A DNA stretch of 6,703 nucleotides from Chloroflexota bacterium (GCA_017743275.1 JAGHZG010000090.1:1-6703), one strand, 5' to 3'; positions 1 through 6,499 are shown, counted from the stretch's first letter. Notes: generated by a model from the letters alone, not told the origin. A program made the numbers and translations.

Positions 1-414
1 GCCCCGGGCGCTTTCCAGACAAAACCGCGCCCGGCCCTGGCAACCCACCTCACCGTTCGGTCGGAGGACGAATGTCGTCAGTTCAACCCCGCCCTCTTCG
101 GCCTCCAGCGCAGTGATCTCAATTTGCACAACGACTTCTTCGTCCGCATAGGTCGGCGTGGGAAACATCAGTTCCTGTTCCACCAAGAACGCTCCCGGCA
201 GTCGGGCGCCCGCCGCCGAAACGATCAACCCGAACAGGAGCATCCCATGGGCCACGGGCCGGCCAAACCGGGTACGGGCGGCGAACTCCGGGTCGGTGTG
301 GATCGGATTATCGTCTCCGCTCAGCGCCGCAAAGTGATCAAACTCTTTCTGGGTAAGTACCCATCGGGCCGTTGCCGCCTGCCCTACTCTCGGAAGGTCC
401 CACGCCCTCTTCAT
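1..414 (-). CDS. MaoC-like (R)-specific enoyl-CoA hydratase, 3' end beyond window
   Basis: Reading the minus strand from the ATG at 414-412 gives 138 codons without a stop, running off the left edge; the usual family length is about 140-150 residues, so little is missing. The product is a single hot-dog domain of the MaoC/PhaJ type, which reversibly hydrates trans-2-enoyl-CoA to (R)-3-hydroxyacyl-CoA in the cytosol. The family signature is clear: an F-A-A-L-S-G-D-D-N-P-I-H motif at residues 28-39 gives the catalytic pair Asp34 and His39 (D-x-N-P-x-H), followed by the F-G-R-P-V-A-H-G-M stretch at 50-58. The start codon overlaps the upstream ligase stop in an ATGA junction (411-414), and a GGAG lies 4 bases before it inside the ligase gene, so translation is probably coupled. 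Some relatives act as dehydratases on other acyl-CoA or ACP substrates, so the substrate is open. Confidence 0.9.
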   Translation of the reverse strand, partial: MKRAWDLPRVGQAATARWVLTQKEFDHFAALSGDDNPIHTDPEFAARTRFGRPVAHGMLLFGLIVSAAGARLPGAFLVEQELMFPTPTYADEEVVVQIEITALEAEEGGVELTTFVLRPNGEVGCQGRARFCLESARG

Positions 415-1934
415 CCTGCTCCGAACTGCTTGCGGAGTTCGGTCTTCAGCACTTTGCCCGCGGGGTTGCGCGGGAGTCGGTCCACAAAGACCACCGACTT
501 GGGGATTTTGTAGCGGGCGATTTTGCCCTCGCAGAACCGAATGACCTCCTCTTCTGTGAGCCCAGTTCCAGGCTTAAGGACGACAATGGCCTTTCCAACC
601 TCCCCCCACTTCGGGTCGGGCACGCCGATCACGGCCACTTCGGCAATTTCTTCCATTTGGTAGAGGACGTTTTCCACTTCCGCCGGATAGACGTTCTCGC
701 CGCCGGAGATAAACATATCCTTCCAGCGATCAACGATGTAGTAATAGCCGTCCTCGTCTACCCGTGCGACATCTCCGGAGTGGAGCCACCCGTCCTCAAT
801 GGCCTCGGCGGTTACCTGGGGAAGTTGCCAGTATCCGGGGGTGACACCCGGCCCCTTGATCAAAAGTTCGCCCATTTCACCGGGCGGCACGTCCCGTCCC
901 TCCCGGTCCACGATGCGCACTGCCACATGCATCTGGGGTTTGCCCACCGACCCGGCCTTGCTGAGGGCATGTTCTTTGTCTATGAGGAAGACGGTGGGGC
1001 CGGTCTCGGTCATGCCAAAGCCCTGCTGGATGATGATGCCATGTCGGGCGTACTGTTCCAGCAGGTGGGTCGGCATCGGCGCGCCCCCGCAGGCCCAGGA
1101 ACGGATCCGGGAGAGGTCGTATTTCCCGAAATCGGGGTGCTGAATCATAAAGAGGTAGATGGCCGGGACGCCGAAAAAGGCCGTCGCCTCCTCCGCCAGC
1201 CAGCGGAGTGTCTCGGCAGGGTCAAAGGAACGCTGAATAATGGCGGTGCCGCCGACGTGAAACGTCGGGTTGGCGTACAGGTTGAGCCCACCCGTGTGGA
1301 AAGTCGGGAGCACGTTGAGGGTCACGTCCTGGGAGGTCAGATCAATGGCGATGCCGATGTTGACGGCGTTGTAGAAGACCATTCCGAAGGTCTGGATGAC
1401 CCCCTTGGGCCGGCCTGTCGTGCCTGCCGTGTAGAGGAGGTGCCATACCTCATTCAGGGAACGGTGGGGCATCAGGATCGGACGACCGCTGGCCTGGGCC
1501 ATTGCCTGTTCGTAGGCCCGCTCTCCTTCGGGCGCCTTCTCGCCCAGCGCCATAAGTTTCCGGATCGCGGTGCGTTCAGCCAAACGATGGGCGGCCTCGG
1601 CGAACTCCGGGTCGTAGATGAGGGCGCGGGGCGAGGCATCGTTGACGATGGCTTCCAGTTCCGGCCCCGCCAGCCGCCAGTTCAGACAGGTCAGGATCAC
1701 GCCAACCTTGGCACAGCCGTAGAGGACCTCAAAATAGTCAGACGAGTTGGGGGCCAGGATGGCTACCCGCTCTCCCTCCTGAATTCCCCATTCGTCTCGC
1801 AGAAACTCGGCGAAGCGGCTGGCCCGTTCGTTAAATTGGGCATAGGTCCACCGCCGACCCGTAGCGGTATCTACCAGCGCCACTTTGTTCGGCGAGAGTT
1901 CCGCCCGTTTTGCCAGCCAGTCAAAGGTGTACAC
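411..1934 (-). CDS. AMP-forming acyl-CoA ligase (ANL superfamily), second copy
   Basis: This 507-residue protein is a full-length class I adenylate-forming enzyme, expected to convert a carboxylic acid, ATP and CoA to acyl-CoA, AMP and PPi. Visible motifs are the phosphate-binding loop Y-T-A-G-T-T-G-R-P-K-G at 168-178, F-G-M-T-E at 306-310, H-S-G-D with ribose-binding Asp388, hinge-region Arg403 in V-D-R-W-K-D, S-G-G-E-N-V-Y-P from 410, and the C-terminal catalytic Lys494 in P-A-G-K. The loop has Ala where Ser is common. The start is GTG at 1934-1932, directly against the TAG of the upstream hydrolase; the purine-rich GGAGGGAGGA at the hydrolase's 3' end serves as ribosome binding site. It is clearly homologous to the ligase at 3051-4601. 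The sequence resembles medium/long-chain or aromatic acid ligases, but I cannot assign the acid. Confidence 0.93.
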   Translation of the reverse strand: MYTFDWLAKRAELSPNKVALVDTATGRRWTYAQFNERASRFAEFLRDEWGIQEGERVAILAPNSSDYFEVLYGCAKVGVILTCLNWRLAGPELEAIVNDASPRALIYDPEFAEAAHRLAERTAIRKLMALGEKAPEGERAYEQAMAQASGRPILMPHRSLNEVWHLLYTAGTTGRPKGVIQTFGMVFYNAVNIGIAIDLTSQDVTLNVLPTFHTGGLNLYANPTFHVGGTAIIQRSFDPAETLRWLAEEATAFFGVPAIYLFMIQHPDFGKYDLSRIRSWACGGAPMPTHLLEQYARHGIIIQQGFGMTETGPTVFLIDKEHALSKAGSVGKPQMHVAVRIVDREGRDVPPGEMGELLIKGPGVTPGYWQLPQVTAEAIEDGWLHSGDVARVDEDGYYYIVDRWKDMFISGGENVYPAEVENVLYQMEEIAEVAVIGVPDPKWGEVGKAIVVLKPGTGLTEEEVIRFCEGKIARYKIPKSVVFVDRLPRNPAGKVLKTELRKQFGAG

Positions 1935-2996
1935 CTATCCTCCCTCCTTCAGCAACTCGTGAAACGCCGCGTTGAATTCCTCCGGTTTCTCAAGGAACGG
2001 GGTGTGGCCGCAGTCGGGGATGACGACTTCCCGGTAGGTGCCGCCGTTGGCCCGGTAGCGCTCCAGGACGGCGCGAATCTGGTCCAGCATCGGCTGGGGC
2101 GGGCACTCCTGGGGGCCGGGCCAGCCAGGGACAAACCCCAGCGCGCCCAGGGTGGCAATGTCCCACATCGCGCTGTTGGAGACCACCAGGTCGTCCGCGC
2201 CGCGAATCCAGAGGATGGGCGGTTTCGGCTGGATGTCGGCGATGCCGCTGGCGTCAAAGTACTTGCGGCTGAAGGCGTTGACGATACCGCGCGTCCCCGG
2301 CGCCGCTCCGGGCCAGTGGGAGGACGGAACGAAGTCGCCAGGGTACCAGTCCTCTCCCACCCGTAGGGAGAGCATCCCGCTCAGCAGTTCCTCCTCGCGC
2401 CGGGGGATGAACGGCGGCTTGAAGTAGAACTGGCGCATCACGTTGCGGGGAGAGACAGGGTTCTCGGTTCCCCGGTCCTTCTCCTTCAACAGGCGGACGA
2501 AATCGGGGTTCACGCTGGCCGCGCCCGCCGGCGCGCCGTCCTCGTGGCAGGGGGTCCCTTCCACGTCCTTGCTCCCGCTGTAGCCGTAGGGGGACATGGT
2601 GTCCACCAGGGTGATGGAGAGCAGGTCCTCCGGATAGGCGATGAGGTACTTCATTACGATGCCCCCGCCCATGGAGTGGCCGACGATGTGGAACTTCTCC
2701 AGCCCCAGCGCCTGAACCAGCGAACGGACGTCCTCCACCATATCCCCCAGGCCCAGGGTGGCATCCACCGGCAGGGGTTCGGTATCGCCGTAGCCCCGCA
2801 TGTCGGGGGCGATGCCCCGGAATCCCTCCGGCAGCGCCAGCATGGTCTCCTCCCAGAAGGTGGCGGAGGAGCCGTTGCCGTGGATGAAGAGGACGGGGAT
2901 GCCGTCCTCCGGCCCGGCGGCGAGGACGTGCATCTTCAACCGCGATGTCGGCACAATCTGCGAGGTCACCCCTTCCAGGGTTGGGATGCTGCCCAT
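1935..2996 (-). CDS. alpha/beta hydrolase with extended lid
   Basis: This 353-residue protein has the alpha/beta-hydrolase fold with a complete Ser-Asp-His set: nucleophile Ser108 in G-H-S-M-G-G (106-111), an acid in G-A-D-D (Asp268 or Asp269), and His331 in D-C-G-H-T-P-F. The H-G-N-G-S-S loop at 39-44 would form the oxyanion hole. It is longer than the common 260-300 residues: a lid of roughly 110 residues lies between about 136 and 250, and an extra stretch rich in Pro and Trp (about 280-320) sits between the acid and the histidine. No signal peptide or membrane segment is seen, so it is probably cytosolic. The ATG at 2996-2994 is preceded by a strong AGGAGGTG. It lies between two acyl-CoA ligases, so hydrolysis of an ester, lactone or thioester in the same pathway is a reasonable guess; esterase, lactonase, C-C hydrolase and epoxide hydrolase relatives cannot be told apart here. 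Confidence 0.9.
   Translation of the reverse strand: MGSIPTLEGVTSQIVPTSRLKMHVLAAGPEDGIPVLFIHGNGSSATFWEETMLALPEGFRGIAPDMRGYGDTEPLPVDATLGLGDMVEDVRSLVQALGLEKFHIVGHSMGGGIVMKYLIAYPEDLLSITLVDTMSPYGYSGSKDVEGTPCHEDGAPAGAASVNPDFVRLLKEKDRGTENPVSPRNVMRQFYFKPPFIPRREEELLSGMLSLRVGEDWYPGDFVPSSHWPGAAPGTRGIVNAFSRKYFDASGIADIQPKPPILWIRGADDLVVSNSAMWDIATLGALGFVPGWPGPQECPPQPMLDQIRAVLERYRANGGTYREVVIPDCGHTPFLEKPEEFNAAFHELLKEGG
1938..1947 (-). promoter_or_regulatory. ribosome binding site inside hydrolase 3' end, for GTG-started ligase
   Basis: The last sense codons of the hydrolase read as a purine-rich GGAGGGAGGA on the minus strand, followed by TAG and then immediately GTG. This places a good Shine-Dalgarno match 3-8 bases before the GTG and supports GTG 1934-1932 as the ligase start. 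It implies that the terminating ribosome can restart directly on the next gene. Confidence 0.65.
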
Positions 2997-3000
2997 TTTT

Positions 3001-3008
3001 CACCTCCT
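3001..3008 (-). promoter_or_regulatory. strong Shine-Dalgarno before second hydrolase
   Basis: The minus strand reads AGGAGGTG, with GGAGG ending 6 bases before the ATG at 2996-2994. This near-consensus site fixes the start of the hydrolase. It lies just downstream of the heptamer repeat array, so the array separates the previous stop codon from a good initiation site. Confidence 0.75.
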
Positions 3009-3014
3009 GAGATC

Positions 3015-3056
3015 TTCACGTTTTACGTTTCACGTTTCACGTTTCACGTTTCACGT
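3015..3056. repeat. six-unit tandem heptamer array (TTCACGT)
   Basis: On the plus strand six contiguous 7-base units occupy 42 bases: TTCACGT, then TTTACGT, then TTCACGT four times. It fills most of the 54-base gap between the ligase at 3051-4601 and the hydrolase at 1935-2996. The ligase's TGA stop (3051-3053) lies inside the sixth unit, so the array overlaps the coding end. Each unit contains the palindromic core ACGT. It is not protein-coding in the gene frame beyond that stop and shows no terminator-like stem with a T run. Short tandem heptamers like this occur between genes in several bacterial groups; their role is unknown. Confidence 0.9.
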
Positions 3057-4601
3057 TGAACCGAACCGTTCCCTCAGTTCCCGTTTCAGGATTTTCCCCG
3101 CCGCCGAGATGGGCAGGCTGTCCATGAACACGACCCGCTTCGGGATTTTGTAGCGGGCCAGGCGCTCCTGCAGGAAGGCGATCAGTTCCTCCTCGGTGGC
3201 CGTCGCGCCGGGCTTGAGGACGACGCACGCCAGGCCTACTTCTCCCCACTTGGGGTCGGGAATGCCGACGACGGCGCACATGTGGACGGCGGGGTGCTCG
3301 TACAGGGCCTTCTCAATCTCCACCGGGTAGACGTTCTCACCGCCGGAGATGAACATGTCCTTCTTGCGGTCCACGATGTAGAAGTACCACTCCTCGTCGT
3401 AGCGGGCCAGGTCGCCGGTGTGGAACCACCCCTCCTCGTCCAGCAGGCCCGCCGTCGCCTCCGGGTCGCCGAAGTAGCCGGAGCAGATGGAGGGCCCCCG
3501 GAGCACCAGTTCGCCCACCTGGTTGGGGCCCAGGGGACGGTTGTCGTCGTCCACGATGCGGGCGTCCACAAAGAAGTTGGGGCGTCCGATGGAGCCGGCC
3601 TTGCGGACGGCGTCCTCGGGGGCCAGGGCGAAGATGCCCGGCCCGAACTCCGTCATCCCGAAGCCCTGTTTGAACCGCACGCCTTTCTCCCGGACGTACT
3701 GCTCCACCAGGGGGACCGGCAGGGGAGCGCCGCCGCTGGTGCAGAACCGCAGGGAAGAGAGGTCGGCCTCGGCCCAGTTGGGAGCCTGGGTCATCATCTG
3801 GTACATCGTCGGGACGCCCGCGAAGACGGTCACCCGCTCCTGCTCTATCAGTTGCAGTACCCGCGCCGGGTCAAACTGGCGGATCAGAATCGTCGTCCCG
3901 CCGAGGATGACCTGGGGCAGGGTGTAGACGAAGAGGCCGCCGGTGTGGAACATGGGGAAGACGTTCAGGTAGATGTCGTTGTGGGTCAGGTCGTGGATGA
4001 CGGTGTTCAGCGTGTTCCAGGCAATCATCCGGTGGGAGACCTGCGCCGCTTTGGGGAAGCCCGTGGTCCCTCCGGTGAAGATCAGAGCGACGACGTCCTC
4101 CGCCTCCACCGTCTCGCAGGTGACCGGGTCGGGTGGGCTCCCCTGAAGGGTGGTCTCAAAAGGGAGACTGCCGGGGATCCCTTCGCCCTCAATGTGCAGG
4201 TAGAAGCGGATGGCGTACTCCGCGTTCCGGACGGCCGCTTCCAGTTGGGCGACGTTCTCCCGAAAGTCGTCGGAGTAGATCAGGACGGTAGGAGCAGTTC
4301 TCTGGATGATCTCCGCCAGTTCCCGCCAGTGGAACCGCCAGTTGAGGGCGGTGTGGATGGCGCCCAGTTTGGAACAGGCGAAGAAGCAATCCAGGTGCTC
4401 CACGCCGTCCCGGGCCAGGATGGCCACCCGGTCACCCTTGCGGATGCCCGCGACGTCCCGCAGCCAGTGGGCGAACCGGTTGGCCCGCTCGTTCATCTGC
4501 CGGTAGGTCAGCCGCCACGGGGGCTCCTTCCCGGCGTCCACAATCGCCAGTTTGTCCGGGCTGTAGATGGCCCGTCGGCCGAGGTAGTCGCCAATGTACA
4601 T
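3051..4601 (-). CDS. AMP-forming acyl-CoA ligase (ANL superfamily), first copy
   Basis: This is a 516-residue full-length acyl-CoA synthetase that would activate an acid through an acyl-adenylate. Motifs in order are the phosphate loop F-T-G-G-T-T-G-F-P-K at 175-184, F-G-M-T-E at 314-318, H-T-G-D with Asp397, Arg412 in V-D-R-K-K-D, S-G-G-E-N-V-Y-P from 419, and catalytic Lys503 in A-A-G-K. The phosphate loop is variant: Gly replaces the usual Ser, and Ala follows the Lys where Gly is normal. The frame stays open to 4769, but that part is out of frame with and inside the KASIII gene; the ATG at 4601-4599 begins a typical N-terminus and has an AGGAGA 6 bases upstream. It starts 20 bases after the KASIII stop. 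By hand the last 95 or so residues match the other ligase at about 60 positions, so they are paralogues. The substrate is unknown. Confidence 0.92.
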   Translation of the reverse strand: MYIGDYLGRRAIYSPDKLAIVDAGKEPPWRLTYRQMNERANRFAHWLRDVAGIRKGDRVAILARDGVEHLDCFFACSKLGAIHTALNWRFHWRELAEIIQRTAPTVLIYSDDFRENVAQLEAAVRNAEYAIRFYLHIEGEGIPGSLPFETTLQGSPPDPVTCETVEAEDVVALIFTGGTTGFPKAAQVSHRMIAWNTLNTVIHDLTHNDIYLNVFPMFHTGGLFVYTLPQVILGGTTILIRQFDPARVLQLIEQERVTVFAGVPTMYQMMTQAPNWAEADLSSLRFCTSGGAPLPVPLVEQYVREKGVRFKQGFGMTEFGPGIFALAPEDAVRKAGSIGRPNFFVDARIVDDDNRPLGPNQVGELVLRGPSICSGYFGDPEATAGLLDEEGWFHTGDLARYDEEWYFYIVDRKKDMFISGGENVYPVEIEKALYEHPAVHMCAVVGIPDPKWGEVGLACVVLKPGATATEEELIAFLQERLARYKIPKRVVFMDSLPISAAGKILKRELRERFGST

Positions 4602-4621
4602 CGGGGTCTCCTGTTCCGTGT

Positions 4622-5614
4622 TTATACCCAGCGCCAGACGGACGCGGCCATGCTGATGCCGCCGCCGCTGGCGCAGAAGACGATGATGTCGCCGGGCCGG
4701 GGGCCCCTGCCCTGGGCGATGGCGTCGTCCAGGGCCATCGCGACGCAGGGGGAGCCCGTGTAGCCCCACTTGTCCATAATCCAGTGGGTCTTCTCCAGGG
4801 GCTGGCCCAGAATCTGCATCATCAACTCAATGGTGCGCAAGTTGAGTTGGGTGAAGAGGAAGAGGGAGACGTCGTTCACCGTCAGCCCAGCCTTGTCCAG
4901 CGCGGCCTGGATCAGGCGGGGCCAGTATTCGGTGTTGAAGGTCTTGGGGAACTTTTTGACAAACTGGACGCGCGGCGGGCCGTACGTCTCCAGGTTCTCC
5001 GGGGTGCAGGGGCGGAACGCGCCGCCGGTGTAGATACCCAGGGCGTCGTGGTACTCGCCCCGGGCCAGGAACTGGCTGGCCAGGAAGCCCGGCTCGCTCC
5101 CCGCGCCCAGCACCACCGCTCCGGCGCCGTCGGCGAAGAGGTTGGCCGTCCGCTTATCCTTCAGGTCCAGGAAGCGGCTCATCCCGTAGCCCCCTGCGAC
5201 CAGAACGTAGCGGATGGACGGTTCGGTCATAATGTAGCGGGCGCCCTGGTCCAGCGCGGTCACCCAGCCTGCGCAGGCGCTGTTGACGTCCCAGCAGCCC
5301 GCGTTGACCGCCCCCAGTTTGTGCTGGACCACCACCGAGGTGCCCGGAGAGAGATAGTCCGGGGTATCGGTGGAGAGGATGAGGAGGTCCAGGTCCTCCG
5401 GGCGGATTCCGGCCCGCTCCAGGGCCCGGCGGGATGCCTCCACCACCAGGTCGGAGGTGGTCTGGTCGGGGGTCATCCACCGCCGCTCCCGGATGCCCAC
5501 GTTCTCTATCAGCCAGTCGCTGGTGGGCTCACCGAGAATCTCGTCTATCTCGGCGTTGGTCACCACCCGTTCGGGGACGTAACTGCCGGTGGAAAGAATC
5601 TGTGCGTGTCGCAT
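4622..5614 (-). CDS. KASIII (FabH)-like thiolase-fold protein with substituted catalytic His and Asn
   Basis: This 330-residue protein has the length and layout of 3-oxoacyl-ACP synthase III. The N-terminus carries the I-L-S-T-G-S-Y-V-P-E pattern, the active Cys is Cys114 in V-N-S-A-C-A-G-W, L-F-A-D-G-A-G-A-V-V-L-G lies at 159-170, and a C-terminal S-G-G-G loop at 316-319 matches the family's glycine-rich end. Aligned by eye to FabH, the V-P-H-Q-A-N-L-R motif is here L-F-T-Q-L-N-L-R, placing Thr255 at the catalytic His. The G-N-T-S-A-A-S motif is here G-Y-T-G-S-P-C, placing Tyr285 at the catalytic Asn. Classical decarboxylative condensation needs both residues, so the protein may do acyl transfer, non-decarboxylative Claisen or thioester chemistry instead. 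It is located between a hydrolase and an acyl-CoA ligase. The ATG at 5614-5612 gives a canonical N-terminus but has no clear Shine-Dalgarno site; the 19-base gap before it is largely heptamer repeat. Confidence 0.88.
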   Translation of the reverse strand: MRHAQILSTGSYVPERVVTNAEIDEILGEPTSDWLIENVGIRERRWMTPDQTTSDLVVEASRRALERAGIRPEDLDLLILSTDTPDYLSPGTSVVVQHKLGAVNAGCWDVNSACAGWVTALDQGARYIMTEPSIRYVLVAGGYGMSRFLDLKDKRTANLFADGAGAVVLGAGSEPGFLASQFLARGEYHDALGIYTGGAFRPCTPENLETYGPPRVQFVKKFPKTFNTEYWPRLIQAALDKAGLTVNDVSLFLFTQLNLRTIELMMQILGQPLEKTHWIMDKWGYTGSPCVAMALDDAIAQGRGPRPGDIIVFCASGGGISMAASVWRWV

Positions 5615-5618
5615 ACGC

Positions 5619-5632
5619 TTTACGTTTCACGT
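5619..5632. repeat. two-unit copy of the heptamer repeat
   Basis: The plus strand reads TTTACGT followed by TTCACGT, identical to units two and three of the longer array at 3015-3056. It occupies most of the 19-base gap between the first hydrolase's TAG (5634-5636) and the KASIII start codon. The neighbouring ATACGCT (5613-5619) may be a decayed third unit. Its position takes the place where a ribosome binding site would be expected. Confidence 0.8.
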
Positions 5633-5633
5633 T

Positions 5634-6431
5634 CTACTGTGTGTCTTTCAAAAACTCCAATATTGCTTCCACTGTGGCCGGGGGGTCCTCAATCGGGAAA
5701 ACATGGCCCACGTTGGGCAGAATCTTGACCCGGGCGTTGGGGAGTTTGCGGGCCAGGAGTTCGGCGTTGCCCGGGGGCACTACCCGGTCGTGCTCGCCGA
5801 AGAGGACCAGCACCGGGCAGGTGATCTGACCGATGCGGCTCTCGGCGTTATGGGTCGCTCCGGCCATGACCTGGGCCTGGTACTGTTCCGGGGGGACGGG
5901 GTTGGTGAGCCGGTACTGGATCAGTTCCTGAACGACATCCGGATGGCGTTCGGCGAATCCCGGCGCGCAGGCGACCTGGATGCCTCGCCGGACCAGTTCC
6001 ACCGGGTCGCCGTCCCGTTTGGTGAGCACTTCCAGCGCCTCCGGGGTGATGGGGATGACGTTGGGGCCGCCATAGGTAGTAGAAGCCAGGATGAGTTTCT
6101 CCACCAGGTAGGGGCGGGCCAGGACCAGTTCCTGGGCGATGAAACCCCCCAGGGAGTGCCCCAGGACGTGGGCACGGCGGATGCCCAGGGCGTCCAGCAG
6201 ACCGGCGGTGTCGGCGGCCATAAGCGCCGTGGTGTAGGGGCCGGGGGGTTTGCTGCTTTCGCCCGCGCCCCGATTGTCAAAGGTCACCACCTGGAAGTGC
6301 TCCGCCAGGGCGGGGACGATTTTGTGCCAGAACCAGCGCCCGTAGCCCACGCCGGTGATGAGCACCAGGGGGAATCCGGAGCCGCTCACCGCGCAGGCCA
6401 TCTCTATGTCGTTGACGCGTACTCTGGGCAT
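5634..6431 (-). CDS. alpha/beta hydrolase, first gene of the operon
   Basis: This 265-residue alpha/beta hydrolase has nucleophile Ser93 in G-H-S-L-G-G (91-96), acid Asp215 in F-G-E-H-D, and His243 in N-V-G-H-V-F. The N-terminal loop is I-T-G-V-G-Y-G with a W-F-W after it, so the common oxyanion His-Gly is replaced by Thr-Gly. The F-D-N-R-G-A-G-E-S-S motif at 51-60 is typical of the lactonase/esterase-like branch (3-oxoadipate enol-lactonase, proline iminopeptidase and haloperoxidase relatives). No signal peptide is seen. The frame remains open to 6503, but the ATG at 6431-6429 begins the natural N-terminus and has a perfect AGGAGGT just upstream, so I use it. It is promoter-proximal and 19 bases from the KASIII gene. 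The role is inferred as ester, lactone or thioester cleavage; the substrate is not deducible. Confidence 0.9.
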   Translation of the reverse strand: MPRVRVNDIEMACAVSGSGFPLVLITGVGYGRWFWHKIVPALAEHFQVVTFDNRGAGESSKPPGPYTTALMAADTAGLLDALGIRRAHVLGHSLGGFIAQELVLARPYLVEKLILASTTYGGPNVIPITPEALEVLTKRDGDPVELVRRGIQVACAPGFAERHPDVVQELIQYRLTNPVPPEQYQAQVMAGATHNAESRIGQITCPVLVLFGEHDRVVPPGNAELLARKLPNARVKILPNVGHVFPIEDPPATVEAILEFLKDTQ

Positions 6432-6434
6432 GGG

Positions 6435-6443
6435 ACCTCCTTT
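6435..6443 (-). promoter_or_regulatory. Shine-Dalgarno of the first hydrolase
   Basis: The minus strand reads AAAGGAGGT, with GGAGG ending 4 bases before the ATG at 6431-6429. It is the strongest initiation site in the window. It decides the start in favour of this ATG over a codon 72 bases further upstream, whose extension has no family match and crosses an A+T-rich leader. Confidence 0.8.
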
Positions 6444-6460
6444 TGTCTGCCGACTGATGA

Positions 6461-6499
6461 ACTTTAAAAAATTAACCCGGACATAAACCGGTATACTGG
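6461..6499 (-). promoter_or_regulatory. possible promoter/operator zone upstream of the operon
   Basis: Between the first start codon and the palindromic element lies an A+T-rich run (about 6461-6476), unusual for this GC-rich window. Beside it is the near-perfect 12-base dyad CCGGTATACTGG (6488-6499), with one mismatched pair. On the minus strand the dyad contains TATACC, a partial -10 match, but I find no convincing -35 at standard spacing. The spot is right for a promoter or a repressor site controlling the six-gene unit, but this is inferred from position and symmetry only. Confidence 0.3.

Noticed and set aside
372..2366. 664-codon open frame on the plus strand opposite the second ligase and hydrolase
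   Set aside because: It is antisense to two genes with complete catalytic motifs, its translation shows no family signature and is of low-complexity GC-driven composition. The same applies to plus-strand frames at 3282-4763 and 4784-5728.
3015..3056. CRISPR array
   Set aside because: The units are 7 bases, contiguous and without spacers, and no cas gene is present.
4602..4769. N-terminal extension of the first ligase to 4769
   Set aside because: The extra 56 residues are Arg/Gly-rich and lie out of frame inside the KASIII 3' end; the ATG at 4601 has a ribosome binding site and starts the normal family N-terminus.
1..6431. OleABCD-type olefin/beta-lactone cluster (KASIII-like, hydrolase and ligase together)
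   Set aside because: OleB-type enzymes use an Asp nucleophile, whereas both hydrolases here have Ser (G-H-S-L-G and G-H-S-M-G). The KASIII lacks the His and Asn kept in OleA, and no OleD-type reductase is seen.
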